From Amycolatopsis vastitatis (lineage in GTDB: Bacteria > Actinomycetota > Actinomycetes > Mycobacteriales > Pseudonocardiaceae), in assembly GCF_002234595.1 (NCBI RefSeq), contig NZ_NMUL01000051.1, forward strand, positions 1 through 64,000: a stretch of DNA of 64,000 nucleotides, read 5' to 3'. The notes under the pieces were generated by a model. It did no database searches. It was given only the letters and a program-made list of their open reading frames with translations, and was not told where the DNA came from. The translations under genes and the position numbers were made by a program. Of this stretch, positions 24,840-33,990 are shown piece by piece; positions within the stretch are counted from its first letter, which is position 1; every line of letters begins with the position of its first letter.

Positions 24840-24866
24840 CTGGTACACCCCTTGCCAGTGAGTCCC
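24840..24866 (+). promoter_or_regulatory. Conserved promoter-region motif, copy 3
   Basis: CTGGTACACCCCTTG at 24840-24854 followed by CCAGTGAGTC, 45-60 bases before the paoA start at 24899. It aligns with copy 2 base for base over about 25 positions with few changes. It is evidence that paoABC has its own promoter after the MFS gene. Confidence 0.6.
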
Positions 24867-24898
24867 ACCCCGCGCGGACACCTGGTGTGCTCGCCCCC

Positions 24899-25522
24899 AT
24901 GGCCTCCGAAAATCCCCAGCCGCCTGACAGTGTCGAAGAGCCACCTACAGCCCTCTCCCGGCGGACGTTCATCGCCGCCTCGGCCGTGAGCGGTGCTGCC
25001 GCCGTGGCCGGACCGTCGCTGCTGGGCGCCGAAACCGCCGCGGCCGCGACCGACGCGTCGAGCAGCCGGGTCTCCCTGACCGTCAACGGAACCCGGCGCA
25101 CGGTGACCGTGGACAACCGGACCTCGCTGCTGGACCTGCTGCGTGAACACTTCGGGCTGACCGGGACGAAGAAGGGCTGCGACGCCGGCGCTTGCGGCGC
25201 GTGCACGGTTCTCGTCGATGACCGACGGGTCAACGGCTGCCTGACCCTGGCGGTGCGGCTGGACGGCGCGCAGGTCACCACCATCGAGGGTCTTGCCCCC
25301 GGCGACGACGGGCCGCTGCACCCACTGCAGCAGGCGTTCGTCGACCAGGACGCGTTCCAGTGCGGGTACTGCACCCCCGGCCAGATCATGTCCGGCGTCG
25401 GCTGCATCAAGGAGGGCCACACCGGATCGCCGGAGGAGATCCGGGAGTGGATGAGCGGCAACATCTGCCGCTGCGGGTGCTACGTCAAGATCGTCAAAGC
25501 CATCCAGCAAGCGGGGAGCTGA
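24899..25522 (+). CDS. paoA: Periplasmic-type aldehyde oxidoreductase, 2Fe-2S subunit (PaoA/YagT-like)
   Basis: From ATG 24899, 207 residues. A twin-arginine signal (SRRTFIAASAVSGAAAVAGP) suggests Tat export of the folded holoenzyme. A plant-type 2Fe-2S domain follows (KKGCDAGACGACTV), then the second cluster domain (FQCGYCTPGQIMSG, NICRCGCYVKI). This is the electron-transfer subunit of a xanthine-oxidase-family molybdoenzyme that oxidises aldehydes to acids. An in-frame start at 24782 would include the promoter motif and is unlikely. Order A-B-C and overlap with the other subunits match PaoABC. No PaoD/XdhC-type maturation gene is in the window. Confidence 0.87.
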   Translation: MASENPQPPDSVEEPPTALSRRTFIAASAVSGAAAVAGPSLLGAETAAAATDASSSRVSLTVNGTRRTVTVDNRTSLLDLLREHFGLTGTKKGCDAGACGACTVLVDDRRVNGCLTLAVRLDGAQVTTIEGLAPGDDGPLHPLQQAFVDQDAFQCGYCTPGQIMSGVGCIKEGHTGSPEEIREWMSGNICRCGCYVKIVKAIQQAGS

Positions 25523-25527
25523 CACCG

Positions 25528-26508
25528 ATGGAGTCCTTCTCCTACACCAAGGTCTCCGATATCCGGGCCGCCATCGCGGCCGGGCAGCGCGGCGGGCGCT
25601 TCATCGCCGGCGGCACGACCCTGGTCGACCTGATGCGCGAGACCGTGGAACGCCCCGGAACGCTGGTCGACATCGGCCCGCTGCCGTTCACCGGCATCAC
25701 CCCCACCCCGGGTGGCGGCCTGCGGATCGGCGCGCTGGTCCGGATGGCCGACGCCGCCGCGGACCCACGGGTGCGACTCGCCTTTCCGGTGGTCTCGGAG
25801 GCACTGGAGCTGAGCGCGTCCGCGCAGCTGCGCAACATGGCCACCATCGGCGGCAACATCATGCAGCGCACCCGCTGCACGTACTTCCGTGACGTGACCG
25901 CGAACTGCAACAAACGCGAACCGGGCTCGGGATGCGCCGCCCTCGACTGCTACAACCGCGGCCACGCCATCCTCGGCGGCTCCGCAGCGTGCGTCGCCAC
26001 GCACCCGTCGGACGTCGCGGTCGCGTTCGCCGCGCTCGAGGCGATCGTGCACCTGCAGGGCCCCGGCGGCGAACGCGCCGTTCCCTTCGCCGGCTTCCAC
26101 CTGCAGCCGGGCAGCACCCCGGACCGGGAACAGGCCCTGCAGCCGGGCGAGCTGATCACCGCCGTCGAACTCCCGGCGCTTCCGCGCCCGGCGCGGTCCG
26201 GCTACCTCAAGGTGCGGGACCGGCAGAGCTACGAATTCGCCCTGACGTCCGCGGCCGTGGCGCTGTCGATCCAGGGCGGGGTGATCCGCGCGGCGAAGGT
26301 CGCGGCCGGCGGTGTCGGCACCGTCCCGTGGAAACTGCCCGCCGTCGAACGGTATCTGCTCGGCAAGCGGCCGTCGGATTCGCTGTGGTCCGAGGCCGCG
26401 CAGCGAGCGGCGGACGGCGCTCGCCCGTTGCAGCACAACGGGTTCAAGGTCGAACTGCTCAAGCGCACGGTCGAACGCCAGCTGCGCGCCGTGGGAGGCA
26501 CCCGATGA
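25528..26508 (+). CDS. paoB: Aldehyde oxidoreductase FAD/4Fe-4S subunit (PaoB/YagS-like)
   Basis: A 326-residue FAD-binding subunit M. FAD motifs AGGTTLVDLM (residues 27-36) and TIGGNIMQRTRC (106-117) are followed by a cysteine-rich insertion with Cys117, 127, 136 and 141, as in E. coli PaoB, where an extra 4Fe-4S cluster sits near the FAD. The C-terminal CO-dehydrogenase flavoprotein domain follows (YLKVRDRQSYEFALTSAAVA). It transfers electrons from the 2Fe-2S subunit to the acceptor. It starts 5 bases after paoA and overlaps paoC by four bases (ATGA). Confidence 0.9.
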   Translation: MESFSYTKVSDIRAAIAAGQRGGRFIAGGTTLVDLMRETVERPGTLVDIGPLPFTGITPTPGGGLRIGALVRMADAAADPRVRLAFPVVSEALELSASAQLRNMATIGGNIMQRTRCTYFRDVTANCNKREPGSGCAALDCYNRGHAILGGSAACVATHPSDVAVAFAALEAIVHLQGPGGERAVPFAGFHLQPGSTPDREQALQPGELITAVELPALPRPARSGYLKVRDRQSYEFALTSAAVALSIQGGVIRAAKVAAGGVGTVPWKLPAVERYLLGKRPSDSLWSEAAQRAADGARPLQHNGFKVELLKRTVERQLRAVGGTR

Positions 26509-28700
26509 CCCAGCCCCGAACCGCCGTCGGCACCCCGCAGTCCCGAGTGGACGGACGCCTCAAGGTCACCGGGCGTGCCCGTTACGCCGCGGACCACCCG
26601 ACGGACGGCGTCCTGTACGCCGCCGTCGTCGACAGCAGCGTCGGCCGCGGTCGCGTGAGGGACATCGACGACCGTGCCGCCCGCGCCCACCCGGGTGTTC
26701 AGCGGGTGATCAGTCACCTCAACGCACCGCGGTTGCCGTATCTGGACAATCCGGGATCGAACAACCCGGCGCCCAACTCGCGGCTGCGGGTCTTCCAGGA
26801 CGACCGGGTCCGGTTCTTCGGCCAGCCGGTCGCCGTCGTGGTCGCCACCAGCCACGAGGCCGCCCAGGAAGGCGCCCGCCTGGTCAAGGTCACCTACGCC
26901 GCCGAGCAGCCGGTCACCGACGTGGCCACGGCCCCGGCCGACCCGCCGGCGACCTACGCACGCGGCGACGCCGACAGCGCGCTGACCACCGCGCAGGTCC
27001 GCCTGGACCTGGCCTACCGGACCGCCCGCAACCACCACAACCCCATGGAACCGCACGCCACCATCGCCCAGTGGAACGGCAACCAGCTTACGGTCTGGGA
27101 CAAGACCCAATGGGTGGTCGGTGGCACGCAGCAGGAACTCGCCGCCGTGTTCGGCATCCCGCAGACGTCGATCCGGGTGATCTCGCCCTTCGTCGGCGGT
27201 GCGTTCGGCAGCGGCCTGCGGGCGTGGCCGCACACCACCATCGCCGCGCTGGCCGCCCGCGAGACGGGCCGCCCGGTCAAACTCGTCCTCGCCCGCAGGC
27301 AGCTGTACTTCGGCACCGGGTTCCGGCCCGCGTACTCCTACCGGCTGCGGCTGGGCAGCGACCGCACCGGACGGCTCGCCGCGATGACCCACGAAATCCG
27401 CGGCGAAACCTCCAGCTACGAGACGTTCACCGAAGCGATGCTGGCGCCGGGCCAGATGCTCTATTCCATGCCGAACGTCCGTCAGGCGTATGCGACCGTG
27501 CCCCTGGACGTGAACACCCCGATCTGGATGCGGGGCCCCGGCTACGCCTCCGCCGCCCTCGTCATCGAATCCGCGATGGACGAACTCGCGCACCAGCTCG
27601 CCGTCGACCCCATCGAACTGCGCAAGCGCAACGAACCGACGGCCGATGAATCCACCGGGCAGCCGTTCTCCACCCGCCGGCTGCGCGAATGCTACGACGT
27701 CGGCGCCCGGGAGTTCGGCTGGCAACGCCGCAACCCCAAGCCAGGCGCCACTCGCGACGGCGACTGGCTGATCGGCACCGGCATGGCCGCCGCGGTCTAC
27801 GACACCGCCCGCGCGCCGGCCCAGGCCCACGTCCGGCTCAACGCCGACGGCACCGCGCTGGTCCAGTCCGCGACCAGCGACATGGGGCCCGGCACGTACA
27901 CCTCCATGCCGCAGGTCGCCGCCGACGCGCTCGGCCTGACCATGGAGACCGTGGATTTCCGGCTCGGCGACTCGCTCATGCCCCCGACCCCGCCCCACGG
28001 CGGCTCGATGACCATGGCCAGCGTCGGCTCCGCCGTCCAGGACGGCTGCGACAAGGTGCGCCGCCAGGCCATCACACTCGCGGTCAACGACCCGCGATCC
28101 CCGATGCACGGTGTCAGTCCCGGCGAGATCATCGTCCGAAAAGGACGGATGTCGGTCAAGAACGACCCGACGCGCGGGGAGACCTACCGGCAGCTGCTGG
28201 CCCGCACCGGCCGCGATCACCTCGAGGTGATCGGGTCGTGGGCACCACCGGAGCATGACCGGTTCTCGATGTACGGCTACGGCGCCGTGTTCGCCGAAGT
28301 CGCCGTTGACGCGCGTCTCGGCCTGGTCCGGATCCGGCGCATGCTCGGCGTCTACGACGCGGGCCGCATCGTCAACCCGAAGCTCGCCGACAGCCAAGCC
28401 CTCGGCGGCATGGTCGGCGGCATCGGCGCCGCCCTGCTCGAGCACACCGTCACCGACCCGCGCGACGGCCGCATCGTCAACGCCAACCTCGCCGACTACC
28501 TCGTCCCCGTCAACGCCGACATCCAGAACCTCCGCGCCATCTACCTCGACGGCGAAGACCGCGAAGCAGATCCCCTCGGCGTCAAGGGCCTGGCCGAACT
28601 CGTGCTGGTCGGCGTGGCCCCGGCGATCGCCAACGCGGTCTTCCACGCCACCGGACGACGCGTCCGCGACTTCCCGATCACCGCCGAGGCGCTGCTGTGA
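26505..28700 (+). CDS. paoC: Aldehyde oxidoreductase molybdenum-cofactor subunit (PaoC/YagR-like)
   Basis: A 731-residue catalytic subunit of the xanthine oxidase family. The N-terminal hammerhead domain (RVDGRLKVTGRARYAADHP) precedes molybdopterin-binding regions SPFVGGAFGSGLRAWPHT, WMRGPGYASAALVIESAMDE and HGGSMTMASVGSAV. The catalytic Glu at about residue 698 is in GVKGLAELVLVG. Complete and in frame. It oxidises a broad range of aldehydes with water as oxygen donor. It is expected to be active only with molybdopterin cofactor and a maturation chaperone encoded elsewhere. The neighbouring alcohol dehydrogenases may supply aldehydes. Confidence 0.92.
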   Translation: MTQPRTAVGTPQSRVDGRLKVTGRARYAADHPTDGVLYAAVVDSSVGRGRVRDIDDRAARAHPGVQRVISHLNAPRLPYLDNPGSNNPAPNSRLRVFQDDRVRFFGQPVAVVVATSHEAAQEGARLVKVTYAAEQPVTDVATAPADPPATYARGDADSALTTAQVRLDLAYRTARNHHNPMEPHATIAQWNGNQLTVWDKTQWVVGGTQQELAAVFGIPQTSIRVISPFVGGAFGSGLRAWPHTTIAALAARETGRPVKLVLARRQLYFGTGFRPAYSYRLRLGSDRTGRLAAMTHEIRGETSSYETFTEAMLAPGQMLYSMPNVRQAYATVPLDVNTPIWMRGPGYASAALVIESAMDELAHQLAVDPIELRKRNEPTADESTGQPFSTRRLRECYDVGAREFGWQRRNPKPGATRDGDWLIGTGMAAAVYDTARAPAQAHVRLNADGTALVQSATSDMGPGTYTSMPQVAADALGLTMETVDFRLGDSLMPPTPPHGGSMTMASVGSAVQDGCDKVRRQAITLAVNDPRSPMHGVSPGEIIVRKGRMSVKNDPTRGETYRQLLARTGRDHLEVIGSWAPPEHDRFSMYGYGAVFAEVAVDARLGLVRIRRMLGVYDAGRIVNPKLADSQALGGMVGGIGAALLEHTVTDPRDGRIVNANLADYLVPVNADIQNLRAIYLDGEDREADPLGVKGLAELVLVGVAPAIANAVFHATGRRVRDFPITAEALL

Positions 28701-28833
28701 GGGTGGTGGCCGCCCAGGCGGCCAGCAGCCGGAGGGCGTTCGGCGGAGTCGCTGTCAGGCGGTGAGGGGTTTCTGTCGTGACCCGGAAAGACGCGACCTC
28801 CCGCGCGGCCACCCACAGGCGTTGCATCAAGGC

Positions 28834-30193
28834 GTGACCACTTCCGAGAAGACCGCCGCACCCACCGACAGCGCCGTCGCGACGCTCGTCACCGCGTTGC
28901 TCGGGTTCTTCGTGGTCACCCCCGGGCGCGGTCGTCGTGACCATCGCTCTGCCGGCCGTCCGGACCGACCTGGGCGGTGGCATCGCGGGCCTGCAATGGG
29001 TGGTCGACGGCTACACGCTCACGTTCGCCGCGGCCCTGCTCTCGGCCGGCTCGCTGGCCGACCGGATCGGCGCCAAGCGGGCATTCGGGCTCGGGATCGC
29101 CGTATTCACCGTGGCGTCGCTGGCCTGCGGGCTGGCCCCGCAGCTCGGGGTGCTGGTGGCGTTCCGCTTCGCCCAAGGGCTGGCCGCCGCGGTGGTGATG
29201 CCCTCGTCCATGGCACTCATCGCCCAGGCCTACCCCGACCCGGTTCGCCGGGCCCGCGCAGTCGCGCTGTGGGCGATGGGCGGCGCCGCGGCGTCGTCGG
29301 CCGGCCCGCTCCTGGGCGGCGTGCTGACGACGGTGAGCTGGCGGTGGATCTTCCTGATCAACCTCCCGGTCGGAGCGGTGGCGTTGCTCCTGCTCCGCCG
29401 GGTCGCCCGGTCGGCCCGCCACCGGGTGCCGTTCGACGCCGCGGGCCAGCTCGCCGGCGCTCTCGCGATGGCCGCACTCGTCTTCGGCGCCGTCGAAGCC
29501 GGTCAAGGAGGCTTCGGCCGGCCGGCCGTGCTGGCGGCGTTCGGGGTCGCCGTGGTCACGCTGGCCGCGTTCGTGCTGCTGGAAGCCCGGGTCGCGCATC
29601 CGATGCTCCCGCTGGAGCTGTTTCGCTCCCGCACCGTGGTCGCGGCGGTGGTCATCGGGTTCGCGTTCATGATCGGTTACTACGGGATGCCGTTCGTGCT
29701 GAGCCTGGTGCTGCAGGACCGCGGTCTGTCGTCGCTGGACACCGGGGTGGTGTTCCTGCCGATGATGCTGACCGGGCTCGTGCTGACCCCGGTCGTGCCC
29801 CGCGTGGTCGAGCGAACCGGTGCCCGGCCCGTGGTCGTGACCGGTCTGGCGGTGATGACGGCCGGCCTCGCCGCCCTCGCGCTTCTCCCCGCAACCGCAC
29901 CCACGTGGGTGACCGCCGCACTGATGATTCTCGTCGGGCTGGGCGGTCCCACGGTGATCCCCCCGGTGATCGCGGTCCTGCTGGCCGCGGTGCCCACGCA
30001 CCGGGCCGGGACTGCGAGCGGAGTGCTCAACACCAGTCGCCAGCTCGGCGGCGCGCTGGCCGTCGCCGTCTTCGGCGCGCTGGCCGCACCCTCGGGTTTA
30101 GCGGCCGGGATGCGGGTCAGCCTGCTCCTGGCCGCAGCCGTCGCCGCTACGGCCGCCTTCACCGCGGTCGAGGGCCTGGGCACTCGCCACTAG
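28834..30193 (+). pseudogene. MFS transporter, DHA2 (14-helix efflux) family, with 5' frameshift
   Basis: From GTG 28834 the first 30 residues (TDSAVATLVTALLGFFVVT) are in one frame. The rest (VVVTIALPAVRTDLGGGI onward, about 415 residues) is in another. One extra G in CCCCCGGG at 28919-28926 explains the shift. The remainder is a complete EmrB/QacA-type DHA2 exporter (LQWVVDGYTLTFAALLLSAG-like motif, ADRIGAKRAFGLGIAVFTV, PLLGGVLTTVSWRWIFLIN). A shorter protein could start at ATG 28937 but would lack most of TM1. It is followed 27 bases later by the carboxymuconolactone decarboxylase-like gene. Confidence 0.8.
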
Positions 30194-30220
30194 AACAAGA
30201 TCAAAGAAGGGGACACCACC

Positions 30221-30541
30221 ATGACCGACACCCAGCCCTCCGGCGCGGAGAAGATGTTCGGCGACTTCGCGCCCGCGCTGGTGCACTTCACCGACGACGT
30301 CCTGTTCGGCGAAGTGTGGAAGCGCACCGACCTCACCCCCAAGGAACGCAGCCTCGTCACTGTGGCCGCGCTGGCCACCAACGGCAACACCGAACAGCTC
30401 GTCTTCCACCTTGGCCTGGCCAAGGAGAACGGCAATACCGAGGCCGAGCTGATCGAAGCGATCACCCACCTGGCCTTCTACGCGGGTTGGCCGCAGGCGA
30501 TGGCGGCCATGGCCGCCGCCAAAAAGGTCTTCCGGAACTGA
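30221..30541 (+). CDS. Carboxymuconolactone decarboxylase-family protein
   Basis: A 106-residue all-helical CMD/AhpD-family protein from ATG 30221 (AGAAGGGGA upstream). Motifs: RTDLTPKERSLVTVAALATN and LVFHLGLAKENGNTEAEL with FYAGWPQAMAAMAAAK, the 4-carboxymuconolactone decarboxylase signature. It has no cysteine at all, so it is not an AhpD-type peroxidase. Small proteins of this group commonly sit with alcohol dehydrogenases and cupins, as here. It probably acts on a small ring or lactone compound; substrate unknown. Confidence 0.9.
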   Translation: MTDTQPSGAEKMFGDFAPALVHFTDDVLFGEVWKRTDLTPKERSLVTVAALATNGNTEQLVFHLGLAKENGNTEAELIEAITHLAFYAGWPQAMAAMAAAKKVFRN

Positions 30542-30567
30542 CCACCCTTTCGAAGGAGCACACGACC

Positions 30568-31593
30568 ATGCGCGGAGCAGTCATCCACGCCCCCGGCGAC
30601 GTCCGCTTCGAGGACCGCGCCGATCCCACCATTCAAGCTCCCACCGATGCGGTGATCCGCATGGCCGTCACCTGCGTGTGCGGCTCGGATCTCTGGGACT
30701 ACCGCGGCATCAACGCCGTCACCTCCCCCACCCCGATGGGCCACGAATACGCCGGCATCGTCGAAGAGGTCGGCGCCGACGTCACCACCATCAAGCCCGG
30801 CCAGTTCGTCATCGGCTCCTTCTTCGCCTCCGACAACACCTGCGAAATCTGCCAGGCCGGGTTCCAGACCTCCTGCGTCCACCGCGAACCCGTCGGCGCC
30901 GGCGGCGCCGGCGGCGCCGAATACCTGCGTGTCCCGCTGGCCGACGGCACCCTCGTCGCCACCCCCGAAGCCCCCTCCGACAACCTGCTGCCCAGCCTGC
31001 TGGCCGCCTCCGACGTCCTGGGCACCGGCTGGTTCGGCGCTGTGGCCGCCGGCGTCCAGCCCGGCTCCACCGTCGCGGTGGTCGGCGACGGCGCCGTCGG
31101 CCTGCTCGGCATCCTCGCGGCGCGCGAACTCGGTGCCGAGCGGATCATCGCGATGAGCCGCCACGAAGCCCGCCAAAAGCCCGCCACCGAATTCGGCGCC
31201 ACCGACATCGTCACCGAACGCGGCGACGACGGCGTGGCGGCGGTCAAGGAACTGACCGGCGGCCTCGGCGCCCACTCGGTCATCGAAGCCGTCGGCACCC
31301 AGGAGTCGATGATGCAGGCGATCCGCTCGGCCCGACCTGGCGGCGCGGTCGGCTACGTCGGCGTCGCCCACGACGTCACCCTGCCCGGCGAGGAACTGTT
31401 CTACTCCCACGTCCGCCTCCTCGGCGGCCCCGCGCCCGTCCGTCGGTTCCTGCCCGACCTCATCGACCGCGTCTGGCGCGGCACCATCGACCCCGGCAAG
31501 GTCTTCGACCTCGAACTCCCCCTCGACCAAGTCGCCGAAGGCTACCGGGCCATGGACGAACGCCGCGCCATCAAAACCCTCCTGCGCCCCTGA
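30568..31593 (+). CDS. Zinc-dependent alcohol dehydrogenase, paralogue 2
   Basis: A 341-residue medium-chain zinc ADH from ATG 30568 (GAAGGAG upstream), 26 bases after the CMD gene. It is highly similar to the ADH at 22466: same start, VCGSDLWDYRG, MGHEYAGIVEEVG, NTCEICQAGFQTSC, AVVGDGAVGLLGILAAREL and EGYRAMDERRAIKTLL. It differs in a glycine-rich insert (GAGGAGGAEYLRV). The two copies enclose paoABC and two MFS genes, so they may be a duplication. In this copy it forms a unit with CMD and cupin genes. Confidence 0.9.
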   Translation: MRGAVIHAPGDVRFEDRADPTIQAPTDAVIRMAVTCVCGSDLWDYRGINAVTSPTPMGHEYAGIVEEVGADVTTIKPGQFVIGSFFASDNTCEICQAGFQTSCVHREPVGAGGAGGAEYLRVPLADGTLVATPEAPSDNLLPSLLAASDVLGTGWFGAVAAGVQPGSTVAVVGDGAVGLLGILAARELGAERIIAMSRHEARQKPATEFGATDIVTERGDDGVAAVKELTGGLGAHSVIEAVGTQESMMQAIRSARPGGAVGYVGVAHDVTLPGEELFYSHVRLLGGPAPVRRFLPDLIDRVWRGTIDPGKVFDLELPLDQVAEGYRAMDERRAIKTLLRP

Positions 31594-31609
31594 CAACCGG
31601 AGAACCACG

Positions 31610-32017
31610 ATGCAGCACATCCCCGTCAACGACACCGTCAAGACCCCCGCCGAGCGCTTCACCGGCGACGTCTACCTCACCATGATCAAAACTCCCGAAC
31701 CGCCGTCGCGCCTGGTCGCCTCCCTGGTCCGGTTCACCCCCGGCGCCCGCACCAACTGGCACTCCCACGCCGTCGGGCAAACCCTCCACGTCACCGACGG
31801 CATCGGCCTTGTCGTCAACCGCGACGGCCAGGTCATCCGCATGCGCGCCGGCGAAACCGTCTGGACCCCACCCGGCGAAGAACACTGGCACGGCGGCACC
31901 AACACCACCTGCATGAGCCACATCGCCATGCTCGAAGGCCCCGAAGAAGGCGGAGACGGCACCACCTGGCTCGAACCCGTTACCGACCAGCAGTACCAAG
32001 ACGCCCACCAGCAGTAG
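31610..32017 (+). CDS. Cupin-domain protein, (R)-mandelonitrile-lyase-like
   Basis: A 135-residue single-domain cupin 17 bases after the second ADH. The metal-binding motif is WHSHAVGQTLHVTDGIG with a downstream GEEHWHGG histidine motif, as in small manganese cupins related to hydroxynitrile lyases. The family usually sits beside CMD proteins and ADHs, matching this operon. The reaction is unknown; hydroxynitrile lyase activity is only one possibility. Confidence 0.88.
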   Translation: MQHIPVNDTVKTPAERFTGDVYLTMIKTPEPPSRLVASLVRFTPGARTNWHSHAVGQTLHVTDGIGLVVNRDGQVIRMRAGETVWTPPGEEHWHGGTNTTCMSHIAMLEGPEEGGDGTTWLEPVTDQQYQDAHQQ

Positions 32018-32186
32018 CGACGCGGGGCGAAACCGTCGACCAGGAACCCCGTCTGACGAGCTCTTCGCCGCGGTCGGCATCGCCATCGTCAACGCGACCG
32101 GCAACCTCATCCTGGCCGCCATGCTCGTCCTGGGAGCCGCGCTCACTTCCTGCCGATGCTCCGGCCACAGCAGCGCTACGCCACGT

Positions 32187-32202
32187 ACTGACACGTGCCA
32201 GT
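32187..32202 (+). promoter_or_regulatory. Putative LacI operator before the LacI gene at 32215
   Basis: ACTGACACGTGCCAGT is a near-perfect palindrome with a central CG, 13 bases before the start codon. A related site CTGACTCGTGTCAG occurs at 35378-35391 in the divergent MFS/GH78 promoter, suggesting autoregulation and control of that pair. Confidence 0.6.
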
Positions 32203-32214
32203 TAAGATCACCGG

Positions 32215-33219
32215 ATGGCAGGAAAGGACAGGCGGGTCACGAGCGCCGACGTCGCACGCGAGGCCGGCGTTTCCCGCTCCACGGTCAGCTACGTCCTCAA
32301 CGACACGCCGAACCAGTCGATCCCCGACAGCACCCGCCGACGCGTGCTGGACGCGGCTGCGCGGATCGGTTACGCGCCATCCGCGGCCGCCCGGACGTTG
32401 CGCAGCGGGCGGTCCGATGTCGTGCTGTGCCTGCTGCCCGAGTGGCCGCTCGGGCCCGCGGTCGGGCGCCTGATCCAGGGCATGACAACCGCATTCGCGC
32501 GGCACAAGCTGGCCTTCGTCGTGCATTCGGCGACCCGGGCCGCCCGGCCGCTGAGCGAGGTGTGGAAGGCCATCACCCCGGCCGCCGTCCTGGCGCTGGA
32601 CGAGTTCTCCGACGCCGACGCGGCGGCAATGCAAGCCGCCGGCGTCCAGGTCATCGTGGCCATGCACGCGTCGGCGAGGCGGCGGTGGCGGGAGATCGGC
32701 ACGCCCGAGAACCCCATCGGCGCGGTCCAGGCCCGACACCTTGCCACGAGCGGCCACCGGCGGCTGGGCTACGCCTACCCCGACGACGCGCGGGTCGGCG
32801 TCTTCGCCGACCCGCGCCTGGCAGGCGTCCGCGAAGTCTGCGCCGAACTGGGCCTGCCCGCCCCCGACGTCCGGACCGTGCCGCTCGATCCGGACGCGGC
32901 CGCCGAAGCCGTCGAAGCCTGGCTCGCCGCCGACCCGCCGGTGACCGGGATCTGCGCGTTCAACGACGACATCGCCATGGCCGTGCTGGCCGGTGTGGCG
33001 CGCCTCGGCCGGCGGTGCCCGCGGGACCTGGCGGTCGTGGGGGTGGACGACATCCCCGGCGCCGCCGTGGCCCAGCCGCCGCTCACCACCGTGGTCCGCG
33101 ACTTCGACACCATCGCCGAGCACTACGCCCGCAGCGTCGTGGCCGCCCTCAACGGTGAGTCGCTGCCCGCCGGGCTCGTCGAGGACGCGATCCGGGTGGA
33201 GATCCGCGAGTCTGCCTGA
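32215..33219 (+). CDS. LacI-family transcriptional regulator (module 1)
   Basis: A 334-residue LacI/GalR regulator. The N-terminal helix-turn-helix and hinge helix are clear (TSADVAREAGVSRSTVSYVL, then AARIGYAPSAAARTLRSGRS). A periplasmic-binding-protein-like ligand domain follows (GICAFNDDIAMAVLAGVARL, DLAVVGVDDIPGA). Genes of this family repress catabolic operons until a sugar ligand binds. It ends 5 bases before the convergent alpha/beta hydrolase stop. The shared palindromes at 32187 and 35377 make the MFS/hydrolase and GH78 genes its likely targets, with a rhamnose-type inducer inferred from context. Confidence 0.92.
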   Translation: MAGKDRRVTSADVAREAGVSRSTVSYVLNDTPNQSIPDSTRRRVLDAAARIGYAPSAAARTLRSGRSDVVLCLLPEWPLGPAVGRLIQGMTTAFARHKLAFVVHSATRAARPLSEVWKAITPAAVLALDEFSDADAAAMQAAGVQVIVAMHASARRRWREIGTPENPIGAVQARHLATSGHRRLGYAYPDDARVGVFADPRLAGVREVCAELGLPAPDVRTVPLDPDAAAEAVEAWLAADPPVTGICAFNDDIAMAVLAGVARLGRRCPRDLAVVGVDDIPGAAVAQPPLTTVVRDFDTIAEHYARSVVAALNGESLPAGLVEDAIRVEIRESA

Positions 33220-33224
33220 ACTCC

Positions 33225-33990
33225 TCAAAGCTCGCGCTGGAAGAACTCCAAAGTGGACTGGTGCAGCCGCGTGCGGTGGGGCACCGTCGCCCACGCGTGG
33301 TCCGCGCCCGCCACCACCTCCAGCTCCGCGTTGCCGGCGTAGTGCTCGAGATACCGGCGCGCGTACTCGACCGGAGCGATGTCGTCCTTGTCCCCGTGGA
33401 TGATCCGGACCGGACCGCCGTAGCCCGCCGAGCGCCCGTAGACGTCGAGCCGGGCGATGTCCTCGGCCAGCGCCGGGCTCATCCTGGTGCCGCCGGTGTC
33501 GAAGTAGCCCCTTCTCCTCGAACTCCACGGCGAGGCTGCGGCCCTGGAGGTGACCACCGCCGACCTCGAAGGGGGCGACGGCGGCCGGGGACCACAGGCA
33601 CGTCGCCCGGACGTCCGGCTCTTCGGCGGCCACGATGCCCGCCACGACACCGCCCATGCTCATCCCGACCAGCCCGATCCGGGCGGGGTCGGCGAACCCG
33701 GAGGTCCCGACGGCGCGCAGCACCGTCCGGACCTCCGCGATCTCGCCGGTGATGGTGACGTCGAAGAAGTCGCCGTCGCTTTCGCCGTGGCCGGAGAGGT
33801 CGACCCGGACCCAGGCGATGCCGTGGGCCTCCAGCAGCCGGGACATCCGGACGAAGTCGGGCAGTTCGAGCCGGTTCGAGCCGAAACCGTGGACGAACAC
33901 GACCGTCGGGAACCGCTCGCCGCTCTCCGGGATGTGCAGCGTGGACCGCAGCGTCAGATCCTGGTGACGAAACTCGTGGTAGTGGATCAC
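33225..33990 (-). pseudogene. Alpha/beta hydrolase with one-base frameshift
   Basis: From GTG 33990 a serine hydrolase of about 255 residues. Oxyanion region VVFVHGFGSNRLELPDF, nucleophile elbow GLVGMSMGGVVAGIVAAEEP (Ser in GMSMGG) and, after a frame change, GGPVRIIHGDKDDIAPVEYA (Asp) and VVAGADHAWATVPH (His) give a complete catalytic triad. The shift is one extra C in CCCC at 33508-33511 (plus strand). It may be real or a sequencing error. It overlaps the MFS stop by four bases (GTGA), so it is co-translated with the importer and may deacylate the imported glycoside. Confidence 0.8.

Noticed and set aside
26229..28646. An 805-codon minus-strand open frame
   Set aside because: Antisense to paoC and the end of paoB, which have clear cofactor motifs.
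28255..31593. A single 1112-codon frame appearing to fuse an unknown protein to an ADH
   Set aside because: The true genes are separate; the frame runs through paoC, the MFS and CMD genes out of phase. Only its last part (from 30568) is the ADH.
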